64,000 nt of DNA from NCBI GenBank assembly GCA_004154925.1, contig QJNS01000204.1, positions 62,001 through 126,000 of the forward strand, given 5' to 3'. The translations under genes were made by a program, and so were the position numbers. Positions 1 to 11,379 of the stretch are shown here, piece after piece. The stretch comes from Monosporascus cannonballus. Taxonomy: Eukaryota > Ascomycota > Sordariomycetes > Xylariales. The notes under the pieces were generated by a model. The model saw only the letters and a program-made list of their open reading frames with translations. It did not search any database and had not been told where the DNA came from. Each line of letters opens with the position of its first letter. The stretch's first letter is position 1.

Positions 1-2340
1 TATCAGAATAAACCCTAAGAAAATCGCTGCAGTTATAGAATGGCAGACGCCAATAATAGTTAAAAAAGTACAGGCATTTTTTGGATTTGCTAATTACTAC
101 AGAAAGTTTATTTGAAATTTTAGCAAAATAACTATACCTTTAACGAATTTTACGAAGAAACAAAAAGAATTTAAATGGACGTTAAATAAAGAAAAGATAT
201 TTCAGGATATCAAAAATATAATTACCAACGAATTAATACTAATTATATACGATCCAAACCGCTTTATTAAGCTAGAAACCGATATTTCGGATTACGCATT
301 AAGCGTAATAATTGGATAGCGAAATAATTAAGGCAAATTGCTCTTTATTACATTTTTTTCGTATAAGTTAAAAAAAGCCAAACTTAATTACGGTATTCCA
401 GATAAGGAATTTATGGCTATTATTATAGCATTTCGGGAATTCAAGTACTTTTTAAAAGGAAATTTGTACCAGGTTAAAGTTTATACGGATTATTAAAATC
501 TTACCCGATTTACCACGATTAAAAAGCTTACAGAATAATAATTAAAATATGCAAAAGAATTGGCGAACTTCGACTTCGTTATTATTTACAAAAAGAAATC
601 AAAAAATAACAGAATAAATGCTTTAAATAAGCGATTAAACCTTAAAAGAAATTGGCTAAAATTAGTTATATAATTTTTAATATTACTACAAAAAATTATT
701 TACGCCTACGATAAATTGCGATAATTCGGATAATACCTTACGATATATATCAGAAAATTTAATAACATAACGACAATTTCCTAAAAAACCAAAAAACGGA
801 TAAAATATAAATTCCCAAAAATATCAAAAAGATTTAATATAAGAAATATACGAACATTAATTATATGGATATCCAGGGATTTACAAAACCTTAAAACGAC
901 TTTAACATATATATTTTTTTCTTAAAATAAAATTATTAATATAAAAAATTATATGGTAATACGATATTTACGCCAGAGCAAAGGCTCGACGACATAAGCC
1001 ATACGGAAAATTACAGCTATTACTAGTTGCAAAACAACCATAGTATTTAGTTATATTCGACTTTATTACTAAATTTCCTATATCAAAAAATCCAATTATA
1101 AGAATATATTACGATAATATTTTCGTAATTGTCGATCGATTTACGAAACTTTCTTATTTTTTACTATATTATAAGGATACAAACGCCGAATAATTAATAT
1201 ATATTTTCTTTAAACATATTTTCAGCATATACGGATTATTAATAGAAATTATATTAAATAAAGGATCAATATTTGTATTTAAGTTTTAATAAGGCTTAAT
1301 AACATAAATCCGCTTAAATTACAAATTATTTAACGTATTTAAACCTTAAATAAATAAATAAATGGAACGAATAAATTAACTTTTAAAACATTATTTACAA
1401 TATTATATTAATTATAAACAAAATAACTAGGTTAAAAAATTACTAATCGTATAATTAGCTTATAATACTAGCTATTACGAAAGCATTAAAATAATACTTA
1501 TAAACGCAAATTTTGGTTTTATTCCAAAAATTTACAAAAAAATACATAATAACGGTTTAATTAATATTAAAACAATTTTTACGTTAAAATAACTATAATA
1601 ATTATATCAAAAAATAAAAACAAAATTAAAGTTCGTACGAAATTAGATAAATAAATATTATAATTAAAAAAAGTTAAAAAAATTAATTTTCGAAAAGGGG
1701 AAAATAATTTTCTTTATTACAAAAAATATTTAAACAAATCGACCTAGTAAAAAATTCGATTTCAAATATATCGGTCTATATAAAATTGCCAAAAAAATCT
1801 CAGAAAACAATTACTAATTAAGATTTCCATCAAAAATTAAATTTTATTTAATTTTTCATATTTTCTTACTTAAATTAATAACAAATATAATTAAAATATA
1901 TACGGTATAAAATAATATAGAAGTAAAAAACGAACAGGTATACGAAATAGAAAAATTTTTTAATATACGAAAACAAAACGGACTTACTTAGTACCTGATT
2001 AAATGGAAAAAATATCCAAATTCCGAAAACACTTGGGAACCTGTTAAGAATCTTATTAGCGCCTAGTACCTATTAAAAACCTTCACCAGCAACAGCAGAA
2101 CTATCCGAAATAATAGCATCTTAATTTACGAAATCTACGGAAAAAAACCTTTGGTCCACCGTATTCCAATTAATAACGTCTACCCCTCTTAAGGCCTAAA
2201 CCTTAATTACGGATTCTAATTTCAATTACGTAAAATCGTTAAAATTATCCAAAGATTAAAGGGTACGATTAATAAGTTTCGTACCCTAAGATTAATAGTA
2301 CTAACGTTAACGACGTATACGAAAAAAACGCGTAAAAGCT
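1..2340 (+). pseudogene. pol: Broken pol of element A: RT end, RNase H, integrase, chromodomain
   Basis: Translation of the plus strand shows the RT/connection motif VQAFFGFANYYRKFI near 70-115, then RNase H with LETDISDYAL near 270-305 and KLNYGIPDKEFMAII near 380-425. The integrase core begins VIVDRFTKLSYFL near 1,130, with the downstream YGLLIEIILNKGS motif near 1,235. The chromodomain starts at 1,937 (VYEIEKFFNIRKQNG), and its YLIKWKKYPNSENTWEPV stretch is nearly intact. In-frame stops are TAA or TAG where Gln is expected, for example in the chromodomain before YLIKW, as C-to-T change in CAA/CAG predicts. A chromodomain in this family would target chromatin marks during integration. The frame is too damaged to make protein. 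Confidence 0.88.
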
Positions 2341-2617
2341 TTAAAAAAAGATTTTTCGGCCGTTAGTTTTTTTTTTTAATCTTTTTGATTTTGAAAAACT
2401 TCATTTATTATTTAGTAATTAAGTTACCCAATAGAATAAAAAAAATAAAGCATTACTTTAAAACCTTCGAGTTTAATTAAATTAGCTAAGGCAAATCGTT
2501 ATTCGGATTTGCGAAAACAACGTTTGGATATACGGGAAAATATATTAAAGGTATATAAAAAAAACTTACCAAAAAAAAAGAAATCTTAAGGATAAGATTT
2601 TGGGAAAAAGGAAATCG

Positions 2618-3010
2618 TATTACGACCTGACAAATTACGGCCTCCAGGAACGGTCGTAACGGAAAAAGCCAAAAAAAAACTATGTAAATTAGGTTACGTA
2701 ATAGATTACCAACTTACTGGTAGTAAGCCAGTAAGTCGGATCACCAACTTACTGGTGGTAAGCTAGTAAACCGGATCACCAACTTATTAATAATAATCCA
2801 GCTAAAGGAAAAGGGTATATACGCTCATTAATTCCATAATCTAGATAGCTTTAAATTGAAACACTTATTAATACCAATCGTTTGCGATAACCGGGTATTA
2901 AGAGACGTGACACGTTACTGTATCTATTGCTTAGATTCCTACGATACTTCTGCCAACATAAACCCGTCGACTTAAGGTTTAATAATTGGTTAAACCGCCT
3001 AGCCGTCACA
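2618..3010 (+). repeat. 3' LTR of element A (393 bp)
   Basis: It begins TATTACGACCTGAC (the family start is TGTTACGACC, here with G to A) and ends GCCGTCACA. It aligns with the LTRs at 39,011, 45,304, 52,729 and, inverted, 4,547, 53,158 and 59,453. Between about 2,708 and 2,800 it carries near-identical 34-bp units built on the palindromic core CTTACTGGTGGTAAG. The LTR is less mutated than the body. Confidence 0.9.
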
Positions 3011-3015
3011 AAAAT

Positions 3016-4546
3016 GGAAATCCGTAATAACTTTTTAGTAATATTTTTATTATACGTTAAATTAACTTTTTTTCCGTTTAGTAGTTATATTATTTATAAT
3101 AATAGAAAGGTTTTTTTTACCGGTATTGTTTTTTTTCAAGCCAGCTTTTTGCTTCGGCTAATTATTAGATATTTCGTAGGGTTATAATTCGAAAATATTG
3201 ATATTATTACTTATTGTCCTTGTTATTTCCGGTACCGTTCAGAAAATCGAATTTTTCGTAATATATGCAGGTAATTCGTTTGTGGATATGTTACTGTTAT
3301 TTTTCGTAATCGGGATATTTTCGTCGTCGATAATATATAGCATATATCCTGCTATATTAATTAGGCGTTCCGAGATTTATTTTTTTTGTCCAATTCTAGT
3401 ATTCGCGTAATTATTCTTATAATACTTTTTATTATGTTTACCACATTTATTAAGCCAGATTTCTGGTTTTTTGTATTTTTCGTTAAATCTTTTGTCGTAA
3501 TGGTCCCTGTTAAACCTTTTGCCATAGGCTTAATACGTATTTGGCTTGGATTATGTTGATAACTTTGCTGTTATTTCCTTAATTGTTCCTAAATTATTCC
3601 TCCGGTATAAGGGTTTAATTATCCTGTTATGGCTTTTTAGATTTTTTGTATTTATAAGCCTTATATCCTATTTTGCCATAATTAAAACATTTAATCTGGT
3701 TCCAGTTTTATTTGTAGATAATGTCGAATTCCATAAGTCCTGGCGTTATTCCGTAAGAAGTAAAGGGTGTATTTCGTTTCTTCCCCTGGTTGGATTTGTT
3801 ATATCCCGAACGTAAGGCATATTATCTTTTTTTTTGTTATTTTTTAAATTGTTAATTGTTAATTTTAATTACCATTATAATATACCGGTTTAGGGCAATT
3901 AATTATTTAATCCGAATAATTTTATTTTTTATATTATCTTTTAACCCTTTATAAAATATGTCGATAAGTGTATCGGTTTTATCGTTTTTTATGCGGCCTT
4001 AGCCGCGAAATTTTTGAAAGTTACGGCGTATTTAGACGTAAATCCTTTTTATTAGAATTATAAAAATTATTAAGCCGTAAATCGTTTTTTATCCGGGTTG
4101 CCGAAATTATCGCGTATTTTATTTTCGAAATTGATGTAAAATAAAAAGATTTTATTAGTAAAATGTTCCTTATCCGACTTTTTTATTTTTAAGAAATTTC
4201 GTACAATGAGCTTAAACTAATTAGCCGTATTTCCCGTTCGGTATGCTTTTATTGCTAAGATCTAATCCGCTAAGTTATTAAAGTCCAGGAAACGAAAGTA
4301 AATTCGTACCTAAGTTAAAAAGGTTTAAAGGTTGCCTTTTTTATTATAAAGCTCCGGCTTTTTAGGTTTTATGGGGGCGAAAAGGGTTTAAGTAAATAAC
4401 GTAACCCTAATTTGTCGGATTTTTTTAAATTTTCGAATTCGAGCCTAAAGTTATTAAGTAATAATTTTCTAAATATTAATTAACATTTTAATAATGTTAA
4501 ATATTGCTTAAAGTTTAACGGTATTATTGAACAAAAGTTTGTAACG
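3016..4546 (-). pseudogene. gag: Broken gag of element C
   Basis: Read on the minus strand, the region near 3,640-3,700 gives KCFNYGKIGYKAYKY. This is a CCHC zinc knuckle in which the second and third Cys and the His have become Tyr, a G-to-A/C-to-T effect. The upstream part (about 4,000-4,500) matches the leader and capsid region of K and L. The two longest plus-strand frames here (3,198-3,410 and 3,546-3,815) are antisense shadows of this gag. The family's gag would form the nucleoprotein core in the cytoplasm; this copy is inactive and truncated at its 3' end by insertion of A. Confidence 0.8.
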
Positions 4547-4935
4547 TATAACGGCTTAACGGTTTAATTAATTATTAAACCATAAGTCGACGGGTTTATG
4601 TTAATAAAAATATCGTAAAAAATCTATCTAATAAATATAATAATTATATTACGTCTCATAATATTAAAGGTACCTTAGGTAACGATATTATATTGCAAAC
4701 TGAAATTATTTAAACTATGAAATTAATAAGCGTATATATTTTATTCCTATTAGCTGGATTACCACTCGTAAATCGGTAATCCGGCTCACTAGTTTACTAC
4801 CAGTAAGTTGGTGATCCGGCTCATTAACTCACTATCAGTGAGTTGGTAATCCATCACGTAGCCCGCCCCACCGCGCACTTGTAGTTGGGTCATGACAGAC
4901 CGTTTCTGGAGACCGTGGTTCGTTGAACCATGACA
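4547..4935 (-). repeat. 5' LTR of element C (389 bp, reversed)
   Basis: Reverse-complement copy of the family LTR, from TATAACGGCTTAACGG to GAACCATGACA. The left two thirds are RIP-mutated. The right end (about 4,790-4,935), including the palindromic CAGTAAGTTGG units, is much richer in GC and keeps CpA/TpG. Confidence 0.85.
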
Positions 4936-4936
4936 A

Positions 4937-5500
4937 AAACGTACTAATTATTTTAATCTTATTATATTTTCAAACATTTTTTGTTTTCCTTGTAAATTCG
5001 AAAACAACATTTATAAAACTTATCATAATTCGCGAAAATGTTTATTTTATATTATTTACGAGAGCTCTTGAAATATTTTTAACCTTTTCGAATTTAAACA
5101 TAAAAAGCTTATCGCCGAGAAAAACCGTCTAGAACTAAAAAAAGATATTATTAAAAAAGAATATCTAAAAGCTTAAAAAACGTTTAAAAAATTAATAACA
5201 CTTTAACAAATTATTAAATCGCTTAAGCCGTTACAAAAATAAAAAAAGCTTTTACGTCAGCGCGAAATTAAAATATTTTATCGTAATATTTAGTATACTA
5301 AAACGATAAAAAATTTAAACGTTTCGAAAAAAAAAACCAAAACAATTAAAAACTGTCGTCGTAACTATTACGTTAATATAGGCCGCGCTCTCGGCCAGCT
5401 AGTCTAAGATCGATATTACTAATTAGTCGACCGTTAACTAAGGTACGCCGATTATTACTAATAAAAGTTCTTTAATTAACACTAAGCGTTCATAAGATTT
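4937..5500 (+). pseudogene. Antisense Cys-rich/coiled-coil ORF fragment in the 3' tail of D
   Basis: One plus-strand frame (codons in phase with 4,937) runs about 185 codons with stops that are nearly all TAA or TAG where Gln fits. It starts at the edge of C's LTR. First comes a Cys-rich part (NIFCFPCKFENN, then YHNSRKCLFY), then a charged helical part from about 5,105 (KLIAEKNRLELKK, LQKQKKLLRQREIK), then YYVNIGRALGQLV near 5,350. The layout (Cys cluster, second Cys/His cluster, coiled coil) matches the antisense ORF of element E at 21,636. It faces D's pol and overlaps its 3' end. The N-terminus was removed by insertion of C. I do not know the function. Assignment to D rather than to an abutting element is inferred from position. 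Confidence 0.55.
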
Positions 5501-8500
5501 TAAGCTATTTCCTAGGTGTTTTCGAAATTTGGGTACATTTTCTATTTAATTTAATATTAGATAAATCTATTATTTTTTCGTATATCGAATTTCTTTTCAC
5601 TTCGTATATTTATTCGTTTTTTATTTTTATATTGTCCTACGCTGCATATACCTTTATAGCTTTTGTTATTAACTTAAATAAAATAATATAAAAAATTGAA
5701 TAAAGTTTAATTTTTAATAAAAGTTTTAATTAGTAATTAGTTCCTAAAGTTTTCTTGGCAACTTTATATAGACCGATATATTTGAAATCGAATTATATGC
5801 TAGATCCTTTTATTTAAATATTTTTATACCGAAATAAACCATTTTTTCTTTTTCGAAAATTAATTCTTTTAATCGTTTTTTGTTATAATACTTATTTATA
5901 TAATTTCGTACGAATTCCAAGTTTGTTTTTATCTTTTTATATAATTATATTAATTATTTTAACGGAACGATTATTTTCATGTTAATAGATTTATTGTCAC
6001 AGTCCCAAGTAGCAGCTTGTAGGTACATAGGGCAGAACAAGGCGATTAGGGCTCGACCTGACAACGTTTCACTTTTAGTGGTGTAATAGCTAGACTCTTG
6101 TTGTTCTGTGCCGTAACATTTATCGAACGCGTTTTATAAATATTTGGTATAAATTTAAAATTTAGATATACTAAAATTATTTTAATATTTTCGTAATAAC
6201 TGATATTATAAACTAATTAAGTAGCAGGTAATTCTATAACCTAGTTATTCTTTTCATCATTAATATAATACCGTAAAAATATTTTAAATATTTAATTTCA
6301 TCGTTCTATGTATTCGCCTAATTAAAATCTAAATATTTTAAATAATGTATAATATAAATTAATTTGTAAGATCAGGCTTTGCTAAAGATTTAAATTAAAA
6401 ATCGTATCTTTATTTGAAATTATTTTATATAGTAATCCGTAAATACTTAATATGTTTTTAAAATTGATATATATTATTTATTCTATATTTTTGTAATAAA
6501 TTAAAAAAATAGAAAAATCTTTAAAACCGATCAACAATAACGAAAGTGCTATTATAATATATTTTTGTAACTGGAGTTTTGGATAAGAGAAATTTGATAA
6601 TAAAACCTATAATAATTAAATTTTACGGTTTTTCTAAAATCGGTAACGGTTATAATTCTTTATAGAGCTTGTATCGTTATATTGTAATCTTATTGTAAAG
6701 GTTATATTGCTATCGTATTTTTTAAACCATTATTTCTATTTTAAAAATGAAATGAGTATATTAAAACCGTTGCAGAGTTTTGTAAATCTCTGGATATCTA
6801 TACAATTAATGTTTATAAATATAACGTACTAGGTTTATCTAGTTTTTTTCAGAATCTATAACTTTTTTAATTTTTTTATTTTCTTAGTAAATTATTGTTA
6901 TATTTATTGATCTTTTAGTATATATCATATGGTGTAGCTCGTATTGTTTCGCTTTCTCGTAAATATAGGTGTTTTGTAGAGATAATATCGAAAACTATGT
7001 ATTTAATTTTGACTATCTTTTTTTCGAAGTGTGGTTATTTACTTAAGGTATCGGTTTTGCCGTTTTTTGATCTTTTTTTTATAAATAATAACGAAATCGA
7101 AGTTTGCCATTTTTTCTGCGTATTTTAATTATCGTTTTATAAGTTTTCTAGTTGTAGTAAAACTGGTAAGATTTTGATAATCTGTATAAATTTTAATTTG
7201 ATATAAATTTTCCTTAAACAAATGTCGGAACTTTCGAAATATCATAACAATAGCTATAAATTCCTGATCTGGAATACTGTAATTACGTTTAGTTCCTTTA
7301 ATTTGTGCGAACAAAATATAATAAGGTACAGTTTGTCTTAATTATTTTGTTATCCGATTACTGCGCTTAACGCGTAATTCGAAATATCGGTTTCTATTTC
7401 TACAAGGCGTACAAAATCGTATATACTTAATATTGGTTCGTTAATAATTATATCCTTAATTTTTTGGAATTTCTTTTCCGTTTCAAACATCTATATAAAT
7501 TCATTTTTTTTAGTAAAGCTGGTTAAGAGTATGGTAATTTTGCTGAAGTTTCGAATACACTTTCTATAATAATTAGCGAATCCAAAAACGCCTACACCTT
7601 TTTAATTATCGTCGACGTCTATAATTGTGTAGCTGTAATAAAAAATTTTAAAATTTATTCTAATATATCTCGAAGTAATAATATATTCCAGGTATTCAAT
7701 TTTTTGCTTATAGAATTATGTTTTTTGTATGTTAATTAATAACTTTACATTTTATAAAGCTTAAAGAACCTTATAAACGTATCCTGTATAATATTTTTTG
7801 TTTGTAAAAAAAATAAAAATATCGTTAAAGTAACAAATACCAAAAATATCAAAGTATTTTCGTAATACGTAATTAGCTATTTATTACAAAGTTGCTGGTA
7901 CGTTCGTAAGTCCTATTAATATAATCAAGTACTTAAACAGTCTCTATTTCGTCTTGAAAATTCTTTTTATTCGTATCCTTTTTTAATTCTAGTAAGGTTA
8001 TATCTATCTTTAAGGTCGAATGTTATAAACTAATTGGTTTTCTAAATTCGGTTTTTTATTTCTGTAATCAGAAATAATAATATTCGATTTTTAACAGTGA
8101 TATCGTTTAGTTGTCGATAATTGACTATAAGTTGCAGTTTTTTATTTTTTCTATAATCGATTTTTTAAATATTTTTTAAAAATGCGTATTTCGTTTTCGT
8201 TAAGATTGTATATAGGGTAAAATTTTGTTAAAAACCCTTTTTTAAAACTATCTTATAACTCTACTCGTTATATTATAATAATTTTGTATCAAGCTTCCCT
8301 TTAAAGGGCTACTTATATCGATAATATTAGGGTACTATATTAATTAAATTTTCTAAATTTTGGAATTATTGTTTTAAATCGTTACTTAGTTGTCTTAATT
8401 TCGCTTTGATAGTGGCAACGATACGTCGTATTTTTCTTTAATATCTATTTCTTTTTTAAATTTTATTCTTTTAGATAGTAAGATATTTGTCGTATCTTTA

Positions 8501-8960
8501 TACCTATATTCGTCGTTATTTTTAATCGAATATTTAAATCTTCTTATTATTTTTTATCCGTTTATAAGATATAAAACAAACCTTATCTAGCTAATATCTT
8601 TATTAATTAAAAATTTGTATTATCGTATTCATAATAATCCTAAAATTATATCGAAATTTACCGTTTAATATTATCCTTAGACAAAAATCTTCAAGTGATT
8701 AATTTCGCATAGGATTTTTTTCGTTATTATAAGCAAATTTTTAACTTTCGACATTTGCTATTATATAAATTTTTAACTTATATATTTATGGTAATTTGAG
8801 CTTGTTAACTATATTTGATATAATATAATTTCCGCTCAATGTTTCGTAGTCTACTATTACGATATACCAATGCGTTCCGATTTGTATATTTAAGATAATA
8901 AGGTTCTTAACGGCTTTTATCGTTACGTTTATAGCCTTTTTTAAAAATTTCTTTTAATTT
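5480..8960 (-). pseudogene. pol: Broken pol of element D (protease to chromodomain)
   Basis: Minus-strand remains of a chromovirus polyprotein. The protease segment is near 8,700-8,900. RT includes GLTNVPATL and the catalytic box as CYFNDIFIF (complement of 7,821-7,835), so the first Asp of YxDD is now Asn. RNase H is near 7,000-7,450, where a short open stretch (7,129-7,314) reads IPDQEFIAIVMIF. Integrase is near 5,700-6,990 and the chromodomain near 5,510-5,640. The integrase is interrupted by the 124-bp insertion. The element is not functional. Confidence 0.78.
5995..6118. mobile_element. Solo mini-LTR, 124 bp, with TTTAT duplication
   Basis: A GC-balanced, unmutated insert that starts TGTCACAGTCCC and ends TGCCGTAACA, so it has TG...CA ends. 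It is flanked by TTTAT at 5,990-5,994 and TTTAT at 6,119-6,123. It lies in the strongly mutated integrase of D and interrupts it cleanly. A 5-bp duplication and TG/CA ends are the marks of LTR-retrotransposon integration followed by LTR recombination. No internal region and no second copy was seen in the window. Confidence 0.8.
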
Positions 8961-8999
8961 CTTTAAGTTTTGTTATTCTGCGGCTTTTTATAAATAATA

Positions 9000-10740
9000 T
9001 TTTGTTAACTGTTATTCGAATTTATTAAACTTTATTTATATTTTTATATGGCGCTTTAAGTTACTGTAATTATCGTTATTGCCGGCGTATTATTCCTTTA
9101 AATTATATTAGTTATTTTAAAGTTTGCTACAATCTTTTGCCGTATTTAGTAAATTGCTTTTTTTATAATATATAATATGTTATTGGTGTTTTATAACCCA
9201 TCGTTTTTCTTAAAAAGCTCTCGAATAAATTATCGTATTTTTTTTCTATTAAAACCTTTTTCTTTTCCGGATTTGTAATAAATGGCAGCTAAAAATAAAA
9301 ATTTGAAGTAGCCTTTTGGCAATAGTTTTCTATAATATGCTGTATTAACTTTTTTTCGTTTGATAATTACATTATTCGTAATAATAAAAATGGTTTTTTA
9401 AGCACATTATTTTCTCTTAGGCTAGTATTTTGCCGCGGTTAGTTGATAAATATTATTTTCTAGAGTTATGGATTGAAAATATCGTTATTATTATATATCG
9501 TTTTTATTATTTTTAATTCGACTTAGAAAATCGATTTTTTTATAAGATACACGAATAATATTTTAATAAATATATCGTTTTTATTTTCCGTAATTAAGAT
9601 CTTTTTATTTACGGTAATAAATAACGTAGATTTTATCGTATTTTTCGGAAATTTTAGGATAAATATTTTTAAATTAATTCTCATGTTTTTTAATTCTTCT
9701 TTGAAAACGTTTTACTGTTTTTAGGATACTCTTTAAGTTAGCTTTTAAGCTTTCTATATTCCTTGTTAGATTTTCGCTCTAGTAAGCCTAATTCGTATTT
9801 GGCTTGGATTATGTGAATAGTTTTACCGTTATTTTTCTAATTTTTTTCGGAATTTCTCTGATGTACTTATTTTTATTTATTTTATCGTAATTTCTTAGAT
9901 GTTTTATATTTGAAAATTTTATATCTTATTTTCCTATAGTTAAAGTACCGAATTTAGTTCTAATCCTTTTTTTAAACTGTATCCAGATTTATAGATCCAG
10001 ATATTATACTATATAAAATAAATAGTACGTCGTGTTTTTTTCTCTAGTTGCTCAATTAGCTTTCGTATTTTAGAATATATTATCTTTTTTACGCATTATT
10101 TATGTAACTTTTTAGTAATTTTAATAATTTCAATAATATACTGATTTAAGGTTTTAAGCTTTAAAAGCTTAATAATTCGATTTTTTACGTTATTTTCTAA
10201 TCTCTTATAAAATATTTTAATCAAATTATTACTTTAGTTATCGATTTACCCTGTCTTAGTTATAAGGCTTTTAAAATTAATAGCGTATTTCGAAATAGAA
10301 GTTTTTATTATAATTGCAAAATCTGTTATACCGCCGTTTTTTTCGTCTAGATTTTCGAAATTGGCCTTTAATCTTTTTTTAAAGTTTATATAATTGGAAA
10401 AAAAGACCTTAATAACATGTTATTTACTATAACGAAATATTTATTTACGGACTTATTTAAATTTTGAAAATGAAAATATGCTTATATTGAAATAACGAAA
10501 CTTTAAACGTCTCTTTTCTTATCGTAAGGTTAAAGCTTTTTAACCTTATATTTTAATACGATAATTCCAATTAAGAAAAATGTTATTTGGTCTATTAATC
10601 GTTGAATTTATGTCTTAAGTTCCTAAATCTTATATTATAATAATGTTTCCATTAAAAAGATTAATTTTTATATATTAGTCGATATAATGATTAAAATGAT
10701 ATTACTTAAGATTCAACGATACTATTAAATAAAACCTTAT
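9000..10740 (-). pseudogene. gag: Broken gag and leader of element D
   Basis: By order and by similarity to the gag parts of C and K, this minus-strand region is the gag and leader of D. The zinc knuckle is expected near 9,900-9,960, but the residues are too altered to read a CCHC motif. Stretches such as the one near 9,790-9,830 match the family gag sequence of C at about 3,530. There is no open frame of note. Confidence 0.6.
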
Positions 10741-10744
10741 AACG

Positions 10745-10840
10745 TATAACAGTAAAACAGTTTAATTAATTATTAAACCTAAATCGTACAGGTTTAAATT
10801 AGCAGAAATATCGTAAAAATATATATAATAAATATTAAAA
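10745..10840 (-). repeat. Partial 5' LTR of element D
   Basis: TATAACAGTAAAACAG followed by TTAATTATTAAACC matches the terminal 80-95 bp of the reversed family LTR (compare 53,158 and 47,901). Similarity is lost after about 10,840, so the LTR is truncated or belongs to a diverged subfamily. Confidence 0.6.
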
Positions 10841-11162
10841 AGCGGAACTTTGAGTTCATAATTATATTTAATTAAATTACTAATTTAACAAAAACTTCCA
10901 TATTTTGTAATTTCTTTTATATTATTATCAATAATTATAATATACATAAATTGGTATATATAAACGCTAAACGTAAATTTTGGCTATTAATATATGTAAA
11001 TAGAGTATCTGTTCTATTTTAATAATTAATGTATATTTTCAACAATAATTAAAGTTTATTATTATTTAAAAATAAATTTTAATATAATAAGTTACAACTA
11101 ATTATTCGATATTTATTTAAAATTAAATATAATATTATTATATTATTATGCAATTATATAAT
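10841..11162. other. AT-rich filler with no recognisable content
   Basis: Very AT-rich sequence between the LTR remnant of D and the left end of element F. I see no reading frame, repeat or homology. It ends with ATAAT (11,158-11,162), which is the left target duplication of F. Confidence 0.6.
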
Positions 11163-11200
11163 TATAAGAATATAGCCTCCACGAGAAAAAGGTTAGTAAT
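11163..11200 (+). repeat. 5' LTR of F, left fragment
   Basis: TATAAGAATATAGCC and what follows aligns with the start of the 3' LTR at 30,926 (TGTAAAAATATAGC). It ends with GTAAT (11,196-11,200), the left copy of the duplication made by element G; the right copy is GTAGC at 16,669. The two copies differ only by G-to-A and C-to-T. Confidence 0.85.
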
Positions 11201-11363
11201 TGTCAGATATAACAGATATCAATTATATATGTATTAATAACTAATTGCAAGTGCTTTAGAACGCGCACTGCACTTTAAGGTGATCTAGTTCCGAAATATA
11301 TATGTTCCAATCAGAAGGAATCTTCCGTATATGGAGTGCTAAAATACCCTCTATTAGCCGACA
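11201..11363 (-). repeat. LTR of Copia element G (left, 3' in sense)
   Basis: 163 bp, TGTCAGATATAACAG to TTAGCCGACA. It matches 16,506-16,668 in length and sequence and, inverted, the fragment at 48,254-48,418. It is moderately mutated. Confidence 0.88.
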
Positions 11364-11379
11364 CACCCTTTCAACACCT

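Larger units (their letters stand above)
1..3010 (+). mobile_element. Gypsy chromovirus A, 3' portion (RIP-mutated)
   Basis: This is the downstream half of a Ty3/Gypsy LTR retrotransposon that enters from the left window edge. In order it holds the end of reverse transcriptase, RNase H, integrase, a chromodomain, a 3' non-coding tail and a complete 3' LTR. The LTR and internal sequence match elements B, K and L, so all five (with C) are one family. Directly after its LTR the sequence continues with the gag region of a minus-strand relative (C), so A is inserted in C and is the younger of the two. The other end and the left duplication lie outside the window; the five bases after the LTR are AAAAT. 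Confidence 0.9.
3011..4935 (-). mobile_element. Gypsy chromovirus C, 5' portion (gag + 5' LTR)
   Basis: This is a minus-strand copy of the A/B/K/L family. Its 5' LTR lies at the right and its gag reads leftward until it is cut by the LTR of element A at 3,010. The gag sequence matches the corresponding part of element K (57,920-59,450). To the right, C ends inside a plus-strand Cys-rich/coiled-coil reading frame attributed to element D, so C inserted into D. The base series right after the LTR is AAAAC; its partner lies outside the window. Confidence 0.85.
4936..10840 (-). mobile_element. Gypsy element D (minus strand, both ends damaged)
   Basis: A minus-strand Gypsy element. Going leftward from a partial 5' LTR at about 10,745-10,840 it holds gag, protease, RT, RNase H, integrase and chromodomain. 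Its pol aligns with that of K over long stretches. Its 3' tail differs from K and contains an antisense reading frame (4,937-about 5,500). The left end is cut by element C, and no second LTR is visible. A 124-bp solo LTR (5,995-6,118) lies inside its integrase. The body is heavily mutated. Confidence 0.8.

Noticed and set aside
2700..2800. Possible CRISPR-like array from regularly spaced repeats
   Set aside because: Units are inside an LTR, palindromic and contiguous without unique spacers, and recur in every family LTR.
2927..3187. 86-codon plus-strand ORF
   Set aside because: It starts in the LTR of A and ends in antisense gag of C, so it spans an insertion junction.
3546..3815. 89-codon ORF, with a similar one at 60,509-60,772
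   Set aside because: Both are antisense to the gag zinc-knuckle region of C and L. Their similarity comes from the shared gag sequence.
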